A DNA stretch of 64,000 nucleotides from Deltaproteobacteria bacterium (GCA_016186995.1 JACPKQ010000020.1:1-64000); one strand, 5' to 3'. Positions 1 to 8,805 are shown, numbered from the stretch's first letter. Translations and numbers: made by a program. Notes: a model not told the origin generated them from the letters alone.

Positions 1-2
1 CA

Positions 3-293
3 GATTACCTATCAGCACTCACCTCTTTAGAATATACTTTACGCTCAGGCGTTCATCTCTCACTCCAACATGATTTTTCGTGGGCTGAAAATTTTAACAA
101 TTTTTCTTCCAGCGGACTTCCATTGGGAATCGCTGATCACTATCAAAACCTTCTTTTTGATGTTTCTTGGAAGCTTCAATCAGTAACCCTTTCTTCTTCT
201 TATGGTTTTGGTCTTTTTAAAACAAAAGGCAGAGGGCATCTTGACGATTATAATTACCATTATGCCATGGTTCAGGTTCACTCACCCCTTTGA
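3..293 (+). CDS. C-terminal fragment of an unrecognised protein, possibly an outer-membrane barrel
   Basis: The frame is open from base 3 to the TGA at 291-293 and enters from beyond the left edge, giving about 96 residues. The peptide is rich in Ser, Leu, Phe and Tyr, alternates polar and hydrophobic residues, and ends in AMVQVHSPL. That pattern suggests beta strands of an outer-membrane or secreted protein, but no family is recognised. Its start and most of the gene are missing. A perfect inverted repeat follows six bases after the stop. Confidence 0.6.
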   Translation, partial: DYLSALTSLEYTLRSGVHLSLQHDFSWAENFNNFSSSGLPLGIADHYQNLLFDVSWKLQSVTLSSSYGFGLFKTKGRGHLDDYNYHYAMVQVHSPL

Positions 294-297
294 AAAA

Positions 298-323
298 ATA
301 AGTTTAACTTTTGTTAAACTTAT
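298..323. promoter_or_regulatory. Perfect 11-bp inverted repeat (operator or hairpin)
   Basis: AAGTTTAAC and GTTAAACTT face each other across TTTT; with flanking bases the arms reach 11 bp. No U-run follows, so it is a poor intrinsic terminator. It lies 43 bp before the next start and could be an operator, or a hairpin at the end of the upstream message. Confidence 0.45.
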
Positions 324-365
324 GGTACAAACACCCGTCTTTTTAACAAAAAAGGAGATGTTTAT

Positions 366-1160
366 ATGTTTAAGAAGTTAGGGTTATTACTGGGTTTTTT
401 GCTTATTTCTCAGAGCATTTTTGCCGCTGAAAGTACTTCAACGGTCAAGACACAAATAAAGGAAGAGCCTTCTCAATCAAAAATTGTTACAGAAGAATCG
501 GCAACGCTGCTTTCTCAAGGAACCACACGTCTCAAACTTTACAAAATCACTTATGGTCTTACGGATTCTTTAGAAGTTGAAACAAACTTTTGGAAAAACA
601 GTTTAAAACTTTTAAATCTTAAAACCTCTTATCAATTGTTTAATAACCCTTACATGGCTTTAAAATCAGCTGTTGACGCGAATTACCTTCTTGAAACAAA
701 ACTACAAAAACCTGTTCTCTTTTTTGCTCCTTCTATAACAGCTTCTTTCTTTTCTCACAAAACTATTCAGCAACATTTTTATATTGGTTACCTTCCCTAT
801 GTTGTTTATTCAGGTCTAGCCTATAATGAAGAAAGTGATTCCGATACTCTTATGAGCATAGCCATTCCTAGTACAGCATGGGAAATGGAATCTAATACAG
901 AGTTTCAACTGATTAAAACAAATAATTACAAAACTTCTCTTTTTATTACACTTGGAACACTTATTTTTGATGCTTTTCATAATGAAGATCTCAGAGATTA
1001 CCGTATTAAAGATTTTTACAAAGCTTCTTTTACAATCCAAAATTCTTGGACAAATTTTCAATTGGGGTTGGGGGCTGGATGGAGTTCATTTTTAGCTTTG
1101 ACTCATAAATACGGATTAAAAGGTTTTTATCCTGTTATTGACTTAGCCTGGACATTTTAA
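366..1160 (+). CDS. Secreted or outer-membrane protein of unknown function
   Basis: A 264-residue protein with a clear Sec signal peptide (residues 1-20, hydrophobic core GLLLGFLLISQSIFA, cleavage after FAA). The mature part has many short stretches of alternating hydrophobic residues and ends in an aromatic residue (DLAWTF), as do outer-membrane barrels. No catalytic motif or named family is recognised. The start is supported by AAAGGAGATG 6-15 bases upstream. The next gene starts three bases after the stop, so the two are probably cotranscribed. An outer-membrane barrel is the best guess from composition only. Confidence 0.65.
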   Translation: MFKKLGLLLGFLLISQSIFAAESTSTVKTQIKEEPSQSKIVTEESATLLSQGTTRLKLYKITYGLTDSLEVETNFWKNSLKLLNLKTSYQLFNNPYMALKSAVDANYLLETKLQKPVLFFAPSITASFFSHKTIQQHFYIGYLPYVVYSGLAYNEESDSDTLMSIAIPSTAWEMESNTEFQLIKTNNYKTSLFITLGTLIFDAFHNEDLRDYRIKDFYKASFTIQNSWTNFQLGLGAGWSSFLALTHKYGLKGFYPVIDLAWTF

Positions 1161-1163
1161 AAA

Positions 1164-1487
1164 ATGTATTTCTTAGCAAGTCTCTATTTAGAATTTAAAT
1201 ATTTTTTTTCTGATTTTCTAAACCTCCATTCTGACACCATTCACGTTTATCTAGGTTGCGCTGTTCTTTTTCTCTGTTATTTTCTTTTTAAAATAAAACT
1301 TAGTTCTTTTAAAATTCTCATTCCTGTTTTTGTGCTTGCCGTAGGAATGGAGGTTGTAGATATTTATGAGCACTGTGTATCTTACGGGTTTGTAAAATGG
1401 TATGAAAGTTTTAAAGACATCATCAACACCTCTCTTCTTCCGACACTTCTCGTGTTCTTTTTTAAACAACAATCTAGCCAGCCTTAA
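1164..1487 (+). CDS. Small integral membrane protein of unknown function
   Basis: 107 residues with three likely membrane helices (about 28-43, 48-64, 90-102). Acidic and aromatic residues sit between them (GMEVVDIYE, then KDIINTSLLP). This layout, with an acidic pair after helix 2 and a DI-NT motif before the last helix, recalls small VanZ-like or phosphatase-like membrane proteins, but I cannot assign a family. It follows the putative outer-membrane protein by three bases. Its stop codon lies inside a copy of the dispersed motif CTTAAGTTCTTGAAATGG. Confidence 0.6.
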   Translation: MYFLASLYLEFKYFFSDFLNLHSDTIHVYLGCAVLFLCYFLFKIKLSSFKILIPVFVLAVGMEVVDIYEHCVSYGFVKWYESFKDIINTSLLPTLLVFFFKQQSSQP

Positions 1488-1500
1488 GTTCTTGAAATGG
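1483..1500 (+). repeat. Dispersed 18-bp motif, copy 1
   Basis: CTTAAGTTCTTGAAATGG. Exact copies are at 2916-2933 and 14334-14351; a near copy on the other strand is at about 1897-1914. This copy overlaps the stop codon of the small membrane protein. Confidence 0.7.
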
Positions 1501-1507
1501 TTCGTTT

Positions 1508-1668
1508 ACATAAAGTTACCTAGTATATTTTTCAGGCACAGCGGTTGTTTTCCCCTGCGAGGAAAACCCCGCTCGCCTCTCAGCCTTCGCTCTTTTTTGC
1601 TTCACAAAAAATCCGTGCCCGCTTTGGCTTCCGAGACGGCCTTCAAAACATACTAGGTAACTTTATGT
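1508..1668. repeat. MITE-like element with 22-bp terminal inverted repeats (element 1)
   Basis: ACATAAAGTTACCTAGTAT at 1508 is mirrored by its reverse complement at about 1650-1668. The interior holds a smaller hairpin (GTTTTCC ... GGAAAAC) and no gene. The same end sequence, with one change, recurs at 2879. An ORF can be drawn through it but it follows the repeat, not a protein family. This and the next element fill the gene-free stretch 1488-1985. Confidence 0.65.
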
Positions 1669-1702
1669 CATATTTATACGAACGCAAATAAACTTATGGG
1701 GC

Positions 1703-1856
1703 AAAAGATAGGGATAGTGCTTACAGAGGGTCGTGTCGGAAGGCAATCTGGCTTGGTCCACATAGAATATGTGGCAGATTGACTGAGACGCGAGGCGCAC
1801 TTTTTCGCAGGAAAAAAGTGACGCCGTACCCGAGGGAAGCACTATCCTTATCTTTT
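1703..1856. repeat. Second structured element with 20-bp terminal inverted repeats (element 2)
   Basis: AAAAGATAGGGATAGTGCTT (1703-1722) pairs with its near-perfect complement at 1837-1856 (one mismatch). Inside are nested hairpins: CCACATA-GAA-TATGTGG framed by CAATCTG/CAGATTG, and CACTTTTT...AAAAAAGTG. It could be a non-autonomous mobile element or a structured RNA. No transposase is present. Confidence 0.6.
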
Positions 1857-1935
1857 GTGGCTATTTCAAGAGCGAGCCATGAAGTGGAAGACACTGACCA
1901 TTTTAAGAACTTAAAATTGTAGAAAAAGAGAAACA

Positions 1936-1968
1936 CTGGATCCCGGGTCTTCGCCTGGGATAACAGAG
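1936..1968. repeat. Palindromic repeat, family A (GGATCCC...GGGATAACA)
   Basis: An imperfect palindrome, CTGGATCCCGGGTCTTCGCCTGGGATAACA-like, at the 3' side of ctaB. It may act as a 3' hairpin for the oxidase operon transcript on the minus strand. Confidence 0.6.
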
Positions 1969-1985
1969 GAAGAACAGGGGGGAAG

Positions 1986-2861
1986 TTAAGAAATCAGTAG
2001 CTTATCGACAAGCATGCCTATAAAAAGAATCGCAATATAAAAAATGGAGTAGGCAAAATATTTTTTACAATATGCAAGTGACGCATTTTTATAAATAGCC
2101 CACGCACCATAAATAAAACCAAGGCTTGAAACAAGCGCCAAACAACCATAAAGCCACCCAAAAGTACCTAAAAAATAAAGACTTAAAGAGAGAGGCAGTA
2201 AAGTAAGAGAATAAATAAAAATTTGCTTTCTTGTAACACTTTCCCCTTTCACAACAGGAAGCATAGGAAATCCAACCTTGGCGTAATCATCTTTATAATA
2301 AAGTGCTAAAGCCCAAAAATGGGGAGGAGACCAAAAAAAGATAATCAAAAACATAAGGATGGGTTCTAAACTCAAACCCGCAGTTACCCCAACCCAAGCA
2401 AGCACAGGTCCTAGTGCTCCTGCAACACCACCAATAACAATGTTATGAGGTGTGGTTGGTTTTAAATAAAGTGTGTAGAAAAAAGAATAAAAAAGTATAA
2501 GTCCTACCCCAATCAAAGCCGTCCACACATTTCCAAAAGAATAAAGAAGAATAATACTTAGAACACTTAAAACAACACTAAAAAGAAGTGCCTCAAAAGG
2601 TGTGAGTATCCCTAACGGAAGAGATCGTTTTGTTGCGGTTCTTTCCATACGCGCATCAATCTCTCTTTCAAAATATTGATTGAAAGCATTGGCCGCACCC
2701 CCAACACAAAAAACACCCATAATAATCATCCAAAAACGAAGTGATGATGCAGATAAGCTTCCTTCTGAAACAAGGCCTACAATGGCTGTAAAAGCAAAAA
2801 GAACAGTAATTCGAGGCTTTGTAAGACTGATATAAGCATTTAGTTTTTTCATATTAATCAC
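1986..2861 (-). CDS. ctaB: Protoheme IX farnesyltransferase (heme O synthase)
   Basis: An integral membrane prenyltransferase of the UbiA superfamily that adds a farnesyl group to heme B to make heme O for the oxidase. About 290 residues, the usual length. The first Asp-rich motif appears as NQYFEREIDARMERT followed by KRSLPLG (about residues 61-83), the signature of this family. About eight membrane helices follow. The frame opens with GTG at 2861; the ATG at 2852 (MKKLNAYI) is a likely alternative, and neither has a strong ribosome site. It lies downstream of ctaA but is separated from it by about 250 bp of repeat sequence, so cotranscription is less sure than for the rest of the operon. 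Confidence 0.95.
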   Translation of the reverse strand: MINMKKLNAYISLTKPRITVLFAFTAIVGLVSEGSLSASSLRFWMIIMGVFCVGGAANAFNQYFEREIDARMERTATKRSLPLGILTPFEALLFSVVLSVLSIILLYSFGNVWTALIGVGLILFYSFFYTLYLKPTTPHNIVIGGVAGALGPVLAWVGVTAGLSLEPILMFLIIFFWSPPHFWALALYYKDDYAKVGFPMLPVVKGESVTRKQIFIYSLTLLPLSLSLYFLGTFGWLYGCLALVSSLGFIYGAWAIYKNASLAYCKKYFAYSIFYIAILFIGMLVDKLLIS

Positions 2862-2878
2862 AATCTTGGTTCTGATTT

Positions 2879-3071
2879 ACATAAAGTTACCTAGCATATT
2901 TTTCTTAATAACAAACTTAAGTTCTTGAAATGGCAGTGTCTTCCGCTTCATGGCTCGCTGTAGCTGTCTCAACGAACTCTCTGTCATCCCTGCGAAGGCA
3001 GGGATCCAGTATTCTATTTTTTTTAAAAACCGTGTGCTGCGCTTTATTTCCGCTCCAGACACTGACCATTT
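2879..3071. repeat. Composite repeat between ctaB and ctaA (element 3)
   Basis: It starts with ACATAAAGTTACCTAG (as element 1) and carries the motif CTTAAGTTCTTGAAATGG at 2916-2933. Inward-facing AAATGGCAGTGTCT (2930) and AGACACTGACCATTT (3057) act as inverted ends. A family A palindrome (TCATCCCTGCGAAGGCAGGGA) sits inside at 2981-3009. The stretch from CAGTGTCTTCC to CATGGCTCGCT also occurs, inverted, at about 1876-1902. The 79-residue ORF drawn through it is repeat sequence. Confidence 0.65.
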
Positions 3072-3112
3072 CTTCACATAGCTATGAAATAAAAACAGAA
3101 TCTTAAGTTCTT

Positions 3113-3979
3113 TCATGATGACATTGTAAAACGTAACTTATATAGCATCACATAAACCATAGTAAAGAGACCTATGGCAAATGCTAAATGCAAAACTCTT
3201 ACTGCATAGGGTAAAGCAAACATCACATTTCCTATACCTAAAGCAAGTTGAAAAAGTGTTATTCCTAAAATTCCAAAAAGTGCTGATTTCAATTTTGACG
3301 GGATGGCTTGTTTAAATCCATAAATTGTAAACCCCACAACAAAAATAAAAACAACATAAGCTAAAATTCTATGTAAAAAATGGAAAACAATTCTGTAATC
3401 AAAAAAATGAGGCACCCACACGCCTAAGCATTTTGGAAATTCAGGACCACAAATAAGCCCAGCATGGCTTGAAGCGACAACCCCACCTACAAGAATTTGG
3501 ATGTAGATGAGGAGCAAAAGAAGAATGGTAAAGGTTTGGATTCCCGCCTTCGCGGGAATGACAGAGGGGTTTGAAAGACGTAGCCACATAGAAAGTAAAA
3601 GAGAGAAGAAAATAAGGGCAACCCCTAAATGGAATGTTACAAAATAATGAGGTGTACCTGCTAAAACAGTCACACCACCTAAAACGGCCTGGGCAATCAG
3701 TAAAATAAAAGCACTCACAACCAATTTTAAATATTTTTCTTTTAAATTGTTGTCTCTCACAATAAGAATGAGAAGAGCAAGTGTTAAGAAAACAACTAAG
3801 GAAGCAAGTAAGCGATGGGTCATTTCCAAAACAATATCAACACGAATGGGTGGTAAAAAACGCCCATGGCACAGCGGCCAATCAGGGCACGCAAGCCCCG
3901 CCCCTGCACTCCGAACAACACCACCCCACACCATCAGTATAAAAGTAAAAATAATATCTAATTGTAATAACTTTTTCAT
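3113..3979 (-). CDS. ctaA: Heme A synthase (CtaA/COX15)
   Basis: Oxidises the C8 methyl of heme O to a formyl group, giving heme A. 288 residues with eight predicted helices in two pseudo-symmetric halves. The conserved histidines are visible as EMTHRLLAS (about 54) and TFHLG (about 117) in the first half, and FHFLHRILAY and VLHLAFAIG in the second. A paired-Cys feature is seen as CPDWPLC (residues 31-37). The linker between the halves (residues 140-148, VIPAKAGIQ) is an inserted family A palindromic repeat, not part of the usual protein. The start follows the ctaF stop by two bases. Confidence 0.95.
   Translation of the reverse strand: MKKLLQLDIIFTFILMVWGGVVRSAGAGLACPDWPLCHGRFLPPIRVDIVLEMTHRLLASLVVFLTLALLILIVRDNNLKEKYLKLVVSAFILLIAQAVLGGVTVLAGTPHYFVTFHLGVALIFFSLLLSMWLRLSNPSVIPAKAGIQTFTILLLLLIYIQILVGGVVASSHAGLICGPEFPKCLGVWVPHFFDYRIVFHFLHRILAYVVFIFVVGFTIYGFKQAIPSKLKSALFGILGITLFQLALGIGNVMFALPYAVRVLHLAFAIGLFTMVYVMLYKLRFTMSS
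3538..3566. repeat. Palindromic repeat family A inside ctaA
   Basis: GGATTCCCGCCTTCGCGGG then AATGACA, a near-perfect palindrome read in frame as VIPAKAGIQ in the central loop of CtaA. Confidence 0.85.
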
Positions 3980-3981
3980 AT

Positions 3982-4275
3982 CTACCGGACTAAAACATCC
4001 GAGAGGGTGAGTCCAACAAAAAGTGCCAAAAAGAAAAAAGCCGAAACAAAAACAACTTGATTCAGACGGTTATCTTCTATGAGATGCATGAAGTAAAGAC
4101 ACACGAGTGAGCCTTTAATCGTGGCAATGAGCATAGCAATAAAAATATTAAGAATACCCAAGTGAAAGGAAAGAGCCGTAAAAACAGTCATGGCTGTTAA
4201 AATAAGAAGCGCCACCCATACCTTTAAATAATTTTTTATATGATCCCCGCCTTCGCGGGAACGATGTTGACTCAT
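3982..4275 (-). CDS. ctaF: Cytochrome c oxidase subunit IV, caa3 type
   Basis: A small subunit of the oxidase; 97 residues with three membrane helices. The stretch VFTALSFHLG...IATIKGSLVCLYFMHL is typical of the prokaryotic subunit IV family (COX4_pro). The first dozen residues (SRE-GGD) come from a family A palindromic repeat at 4240-4266, so the native N-terminus was probably replaced or extended. AGGAT lies upstream of the ATG. It sits between coxC (four bases) and ctaA (two bases). Confidence 0.88.
   Translation of the reverse strand: MSQHRSREGGDHIKNYLKVWVALLILTAMTVFTALSFHLGILNIFIAMLIATIKGSLVCLYFMHLIEDNRLNQVVFVSAFFFLALFVGLTLSDVLVR
4240..4266. repeat. Palindromic repeat family A at the 5' end of ctaF
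   Basis: GATCCCCGCCTTCGCGGGAA palindrome, read in frame as residues 4-12 of subunit IV. Confidence 0.8.
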
Positions 4276-4279
4276 ATTT

Positions 4280-4912
4280 TTATCCTATTAAATACAATAA
4301 AGGAAATAAGTAAATCCAAATAAGATCGACTAAGTGCCAAAAAAGCCCTACTAATTCAACAGGCGTATAATAAGACTCCCCCAAGTCCCCTCTCCGCGAT
4401 TTTAAATACACCCAAAAAATAAGACACATACCTGCAAAGACGTGAATTCCATGAAGCCCTGTCATAAGAAAATAAAGAGAAAAATAAAGTTGCATTTTGG
4501 GATGATGAGTTCCAGCATACTTAAATAGGCCACCTGGCAATAAACCCTCATGAATTTTATGAGTGTATTCAAAATATTTTATCACTATAAAGCAGGCTGC
4601 AAAAAAAAGTGTTAGAAGAAGCATTTTTTGAGCCTGTAGGTTTTTATTGAGGCGGGTGGAATTAACAGCCATAGCCATTGTAAAACTTGAACAAATCAAA
4701 ACAACTGTATTAATACCACCCATCATCACATTAAGATGATGAGAGGCTTCTCGAAACATTTCTGGATAAAGAGCACGGTTCACAATGTAAGCTACAAAAA
4801 GCCCACCAAACATCAAAATTTCTGTCGCTAAAAAAAGAAACAGCCCGAGCTTTGAAGATTGATAGGCCTGATCAGCACTTTCAAAATGATGAGGAAGAAC
4901 ATGCTCTGTCAT
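4280..4912 (-). CDS. coxC: Cytochrome c oxidase subunit III
   Basis: Membrane subunit of the heme-copper oxidase; 210 residues and five helices, as in the short bacterial form. Family features include the [17 protein letters not shown] start of helix 1, the [11 protein letters not shown] motif (about 153-163) and the final [16 protein letters not shown] helix. It overlaps the end of coxA by four bases (ATGA), indicating translational coupling. Confidence 0.96.
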   Translation of the reverse strand: MTEHVLPHHFESADQAYQSSKLGLFLFLATEILMFGGLFVAYIVNRALYPEMFREASHHLNVMMGGINTVVLICSSFTMAMAVNSTRLNKNLQAQKMLLLTLFFAACFIVIKYFEYTHKIHEGLLPGGLFKYAGTHHPKMQLYFSLYFLMTGLHGIHVFAGMCLIFWVYLKSRRGDLGESYYTPVELVGLFWHLVDLIWIYLFPLLYLIG

Positions 4913-6486
4913 TTTTTCACTCCGTATTCATAAGGTCCTTCTGTAATTGTGGGTATTTCATAAAAGTTATCCACTGTAGGTGGAGATTCAGTATGCCACT
5001 CGAGCGTTTTACCACCCCACGGATTGTTTCCTGCTTTTTTACCCTTAAATAAAGACCACAACAATCCACCAAACATAAGTATAAGCCCTACATTTAAAAC
5101 CCAAGAACCCAAGGTTGCCAGTTTATGCAAACCTTCATACATAGGCTCATAAGTGGCGTAACGTCTAGGCATACCCTGGCGTCCTAACCAAAACATAGGT
5201 AAAAACGTCATATTAAAACCCACAAAAATAAAAAACCAAGAAATACGCCCAATCAACTCAGAATACATTCTTCCAAAGATTTTTGGCCACCAGTAATGAA
5301 GCCCTGCAAATAAAGCAATAACAGTGCCGCCCACCATGACATAATGAAAGTGAGCGACAACAAAATAAGTATCGTGCAGATGCACATCTACTGAAACAGC
5401 AGCCAAGAAAAGCCCTGTTAAACCACCGATAGTAAAAAGAAAAATAAAAGAAAGTGCATAAAGCATCGGGGTTTTTAAAACAATCGAGCCTTTATAAAGA
5501 GTCGCTGTCCAATTAAAAATTTTAATAGCAGTGGGCACTGCTACTAGCATTGTTAATATCGAAAATAAAAAATTAGCCCATGCAGATTGCCCACTGACAA
5601 ACATGTGGTGTCCCCACACAAGAAAACTAATGAAAGCAATTGCCAAACTTGAATAAGCAATCGCCTTATAACCAAAAATATGTTTTCTTGAAAAAACAGC
5701 AATCACTTCTGACACAATTCCCATTCCTGGAAGAATCATAATGTAAACAGCTGGGTGAGAGTAAAACCAAAAAAAGTGTTGGAAGAGAATAGGATCTCCC
5801 CCCAGTGAAGCATCAAAAATCCCCACCTGAAAAACTCTTTCCATCACCAATAACAAAAGGGTAATAGCAATAACAGGCGTTGCTAAAACTTGAATAATGG
5901 CTGTTGCATAAATAGCCCATATAAAAAGAGGCATTTTGTAAACAGTCATGCCAGGGCATCTTAATTTATGAGTGGTCACAATAAAGTTAAGCCCTGTCAG
6001 AATCGATGAAAAACCCATAACAAAAGCACCCATGGTTACTAAAATCACCGCTGTTTGTGTTTTAATGCTGTAAGGTGCGTAGAAAGTCCACCCTGTATCA
6101 ACACCCCCAAAAACTATGGCACTAGCTGCCAAAAGAGCACCTGCAATAAAAATATAATAACTTCCTAAATTAAGACGTGGAAAAGCAACATCTTTAGCGC
6201 CAATCATCATAGGAAGGAAAATATTTCCCAAGGCTGCTGGAATTCCAGGAATAATAAACATAAAAATCATAATGGCCCCATGAAAAGTAAAAAATTTATT
6301 ATAAAGATCTTTTGCAAAAGTGGCTTCAGGCGTCCACAGCTCATAACGTATGAGCGTAGAAAAAATCCCACCAATAGCGAAAAAAAGAAGTGTTGTGAAA
6401 AGATACATAACACCAATCTTTTTATGATCGAGTGTGACAAACCAGGATTTCCACCCACCTTCTTGTAAAAAATTTTTATGTTCCAT
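4909..6486 (-). CDS. coxA: Cytochrome c oxidase subunit I (A2-type heme-copper oxidase)
   Basis: Catalytic subunit that holds heme a, heme a3 and CuB and pumps protons; 525 residues with about twelve helices. Heme and copper ligands are visible: [11 protein letters not shown] (low-spin heme His), [14 protein letters not shown] (CuB His/Tyr), WGHHMFVSG (CuB His pair) and [14 protein letters not shown] (heme a3/a ligands). The position usually Glu in HPEVYI is Ala, and the sequence carries the YSHP form, which marks the A2 subfamily with an alternative D-channel. The start directly abuts the coxB stop (TAAATG). Confidence 0.98.
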   Translation of the reverse strand: MEHKNFLQEGGWKSWFVTLDHKKIGVMYLFTTLLFFAIGGIFSTLIRYELWTPEATFAKDLYNKFFTFHGAIMIFMFIIPGIPAALGNIFLPMMIGAKDVAFPRLNLGSYYIFIAGALLAASAIVFGGVDTGWTFYAPYSIKTQTAVILVTMGAFVMGFSSILTGLNFIVTTHKLRCPGMTVYKMPLFIWAIYATAIIQVLATPVIAITLLLLVMERVFQVGIFDASLGGDPILFQHFFWFYSHPAVYIMILPGMGIVSEVIAVFSRKHIFGYKAIAYSSLAIAFISFLVWGHHMFVSGQSAWANFLFSILTMLVAVPTAIKIFNWTATLYKGSIVLKTPMLYALSFIFLFTIGGLTGLFLAAVSVDVHLHDTYFVVAHFHYVMVGGTVIALFAGLHYWWPKIFGRMYSELIGRISWFFIFVGFNMTFLPMFWLGRQGMPRRYATYEPMYEGLHKLATLGSWVLNVGLILMFGGLLWSLFKGKKAGNNPWGGKTLEWHTESPPTVDNFYEIPTITEGPYEYGVKK

Positions 6487-7785
6487 TTAAATTCCCTTTA
6501 TATACTCCACCAAAGCCTTTATTTCCTCTTCACTTAATTCATGCTTATACGAAGGCATGAGGTTTGGAAATCCATCCACTACATACTGCCCTGGGTTTAT
6601 TAAAGACTCTTTTAAATATTTTTCACTTACCTCAATACTTCCTCCCCCTTGAAGTGGGCGGAGGGTGCCATAAATTTCTCTCAAACTTGGGCCCACACTT
6701 TTTTCACCATTGACTGTATGACACGCATTACACGCAAATTTTTCAAAATACTTCTCGCCTTTCTCTTCTAAACTTTCTTCATCCCCTTGAACCATGTCAT
6801 TGCGAGCCTGCGGAGCAGGCGTGGCAATCCCATCACTTAAACTCTTAAGATAAGCGACCACATGATTCACTTCCTCATCAGTGAGTTGTCCTCTAAATGT
6901 TGGCATAGCAGGAGGATACCCTTTAGAAATTTTTAGTTGTGGATCCATCAAAGACTCTCTCACATAATTCTCATCCATCAAAATTTCTCCACCACCTTCT
7001 AAAGGTCGCTTTGTTCCATAGGTTTTTAAAAAACTAGGCCCCACTAAAGGCTTTCCATCCACTGTATGGCAGGCATTACAAGCTTTCGCCTCAAAAACAA
7101 GGCGCCCTTTTTCTATAGGTGATGTGAGATCACCCTCTGTTTGTGTGGCTTCATCCTTCCAATTGTCATACCACTTTTTAAAAGCCTTGGGTCTTAAAAC
7201 CTTAACCCGCGCCAGCATTCGTGAATGATCAAAACCACAGTACTCAGCACAAAAGGCTGTATACTCACCCTCTTTCGTTGGCTTAAACCACAGCTTTGTA
7301 AATTGCCCTGGAACCACATCTTGTTTAATTCGAAAGTCAGGTATGTAAAAACTATGAATGACATCGGCTGAGGTCATCGTAAGTTTCACATCAGCCCCTT
7401 CAGGAACCACAAGCTCGTCTTTAAGTTTTCTTCCGTTAGGATATTCTGCATTCCAAAACCACTGCTTTCCAATAATATTAATCTCTAACGTTTTTTCTGG
7501 AGAATGAAGCATTTTTCTATAATCCATCCACCCCCAGGCAAAAATAACCATGACAAGAACAAAAAGAACCGCTGCCATAGCAAATTCAGTTGGTCCGTGG
7601 CCTTCTATATAAGGTGTAGAATCTTCTGCTTTGCGTTTTCTGTGGTATTTTAAAACAAAATACCCCATCATGCCCACAATAATAAAAAAACTTACAACAG
7701 AAACCCAAAAGATAAAATCATAAAGATGATCTACAAGAGGCGCAAAATTAGAAGCTTGAGGAAGTTTTGCAATAAGTGACATCAT
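6487..7785 (-). CDS. coxB: Cytochrome c oxidase subunit II with two tandem cytochrome c domains
   Basis: Electron-entry subunit; 432 residues against about 340 for a usual caa3 subunit II. Two N-terminal membrane helices come first (about 22-45, 70-90). Next is the cupredoxin CuA domain with HSFYIPDF and CAEYCGFDHSRM (about 164-195). Two cytochrome c domains follow, each with a CNACH heme site (about 236 and 353) and later Met ligands (AMPTF and LMPSY). The domains resemble each other closely (YGT-RPL-GGG in both), so they arose by duplication. The linker IATPAPQARND (about 319-330) is an inserted family B palindromic repeat. It overlaps sco by four bases. Confidence 0.96.
   Translation of the reverse strand: MMSLIAKLPQASNFAPLVDHLYDFIFWVSVVSFFIIVGMMGYFVLKYHRKRKAEDSTPYIEGHGPTEFAMAAVLFVLVMVIFAWGWMDYRKMLHSPEKTLEINIIGKQWFWNAEYPNGRKLKDELVVPEGADVKLTMTSADVIHSFYIPDFRIKQDVVPGQFTKLWFKPTKEGEYTAFCAEYCGFDHSRMLARVKVLRPKAFKKWYDNWKDEATQTEGDLTSPIEKGRLVFEAKACNACHTVDGKPLVGPSFLKTYGTKRPLEGGGEILMDENYVRESLMDPQLKISKGYPPAMPTFRGQLTDEEVNHVVAYLKSLSDGIATPAPQARNDMVQGDEESLEEKGEKYFEKFACNACHTVNGEKSVGPSLREIYGTLRPLQGGGSIEVSEKYLKESLINPGQYVVDGFPNLMPSYKHELSEEEIKALVEYIKGI
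6796..6832. repeat. Palindromic repeat family B inside coxB
   Basis: GTCATTGCGAGCCTGCGGAG and its mirror GCAGGCGTGGCAATC, in frame between the two heme domains of CoxB. Confidence 0.85.
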
Positions 7786-8663
7786 GTGAGTTTTTTTCTT
7801 CTTACTCGAGAAAGCATAAACATTAACAAAACTATTCCTAATACTGTTATCAAAGCCCCTACTTTCATAAAGTTTACCGCATAGAGAGAATATCTTCGAC
7901 CCTTCGGATCATAGTGATAACAAAAGAGAAGAAGTCTATCAACAAAATTTCCTATTTTTCCTTGGGATGCTTCAAGCAAAGAAAGCCGGAGATCTTTTTC
8001 TTTAAACTGAATTCCATAAAGTGTTCGTGAAAGAACCCCTTCTTGGGTTAATATAAAAAGTGCTGCCCCATGGGCAAATTGTTTTTGATCAGGATCGTAT
8101 TTGTAAGAAAAGCCGAGTTCCTCGGCTATCTTTTTTATATTTTCTTCTCGACCTGTTAAAAAATGCCAGTTCTCACTCACTTTTGTCATCGCGAGGGTTC
8201 TACAAGAACCCGTGGCGATCCCATCGCTACCGCGATGAGCTTGCTTCGTTTCACTCGCAATGACTTCTTTGGAGTGACAATATTCTTCTAAATAATTTTT
8301 CTTTTTCGCTTGAGCAATACGTGGGGTTTCTTTGGGATCAATACTGATACTTACAATCTTAAACTCGTCCCCTATATTCCATGAAAACTTTTTAAGAACG
8401 TCCACCAAACCATTTAAAAGAAGATTACAAAGATTGGGGCATGTATAATAAACAAGCGTTAGAATCACAGGCTTTGAATCAGAAAAAAGAGACCGTAAAG
8501 AGACTGTCTTTCCTTCCTCATTTATAAATTCTAAATCTAAAGAAATCTGAACCCCACGCTTATCTTCGATACCCACATCTTTAAGCTCATAGGGAACCGA
8601 CTCTGCTGCCCAAAGGTAAGGAAAAGTCATCCATACAATTAATAAACCCCTTAAAAAAAACAT
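7782..8663 (-). CDS. sco: SCO1/SenC copper chaperone for cytochrome oxidase
   Basis: Delivers copper to the CuA site of subunit II. The thioredoxin-like fold shows the metal-binding motif TCPNLC and a later conserved His in FAHGAALF. A signal peptide (FLRGLLIVWMTFPYLWAA) starts the protein and a C-terminal membrane helix (VGALITVLGIVLLMFML) ends it. I place the start at the ATG at 8663; a GTG at 8681 is in frame but would precede the signal peptide. Residues about 134-160 (VIASETKQ...RTLAMT) are an 80-bp palindromic repeat inserted in frame between two conserved blocks. It is the first gene of the oxidase operon. Confidence 0.94.
   Translation of the reverse strand: MFFLRGLLIVWMTFPYLWAAESVPYELKDVGIEDKRGVQISLDLEFINEEGKTVSLRSLFSDSKPVILTLVYYTCPNLCNLLLNGLVDVLKKFSWNIGDEFKIVSISIDPKETPRIAQAKKKNYLEEYCHSKEVIASETKQAHRGSDGIATGSCRTLAMTKVSENWHFLTGREENIKKIAEELGFSYKYDPDQKQFAHGAALFILTQEGVLSRTLYGIQFKEKDLRLSLLEASQGKIGNFVDRLLLFCYHYDPKGRRYSLYAVNFMKVGALITVLGIVLLMFMLSRVRRKKLT
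8185..8264. repeat. Composite palindromic repeat family B inside sco
   Basis: GTCATCGCGAGGGTTCT...AGAACCCGTGGCGATC (8185-8220), continued by a second half ending in CTCGCAATGAC. The same 36-bp unit is found in sufD at 20752-20787. It reads through sco without a stop. Confidence 0.85.
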
Positions 8664-8685
8664 ATAGCTACTTAAAATCACCCAA

Positions 8686-8708
8686 GATTTTAATTGTCAA
8701 TTTTAAGC
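8686..8708 (-). promoter_or_regulatory. Possible promoter of the oxidase operon
   Basis: On the minus strand TTGACA is followed 17 bp later by TTTTAA, just before the sco ATG. The -35 is perfect and the -10 weak. A second TTGACA at 8755-8760 on the plus strand may serve actA, but its -10 is unclear. Confidence 0.35.
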
Positions 8709-8805
8709 ATTAAAAAGATTGTAGCGATCCCATCTTCGCGTTTCATGAACTTCGTTGACAAAAAAAGACAGATTGATACATCAGTAAATACATTAAAGGA
8801 GATCC

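Noticed and set aside
1402-1656. An 84-residue open frame
   Set aside because: It overlaps the end of the membrane-protein gene and runs through a repeat element; no ribosome site or family.
1703-1856. SRP or 6S RNA
   Set aside because: The hairpins are clear but the known core sequences of those RNAs are not seen.
2877-3116. A 79-residue open frame on the minus strand
   Set aside because: It is translated repeat sequence (WIPAFAGMT) between ctaB and ctaA.
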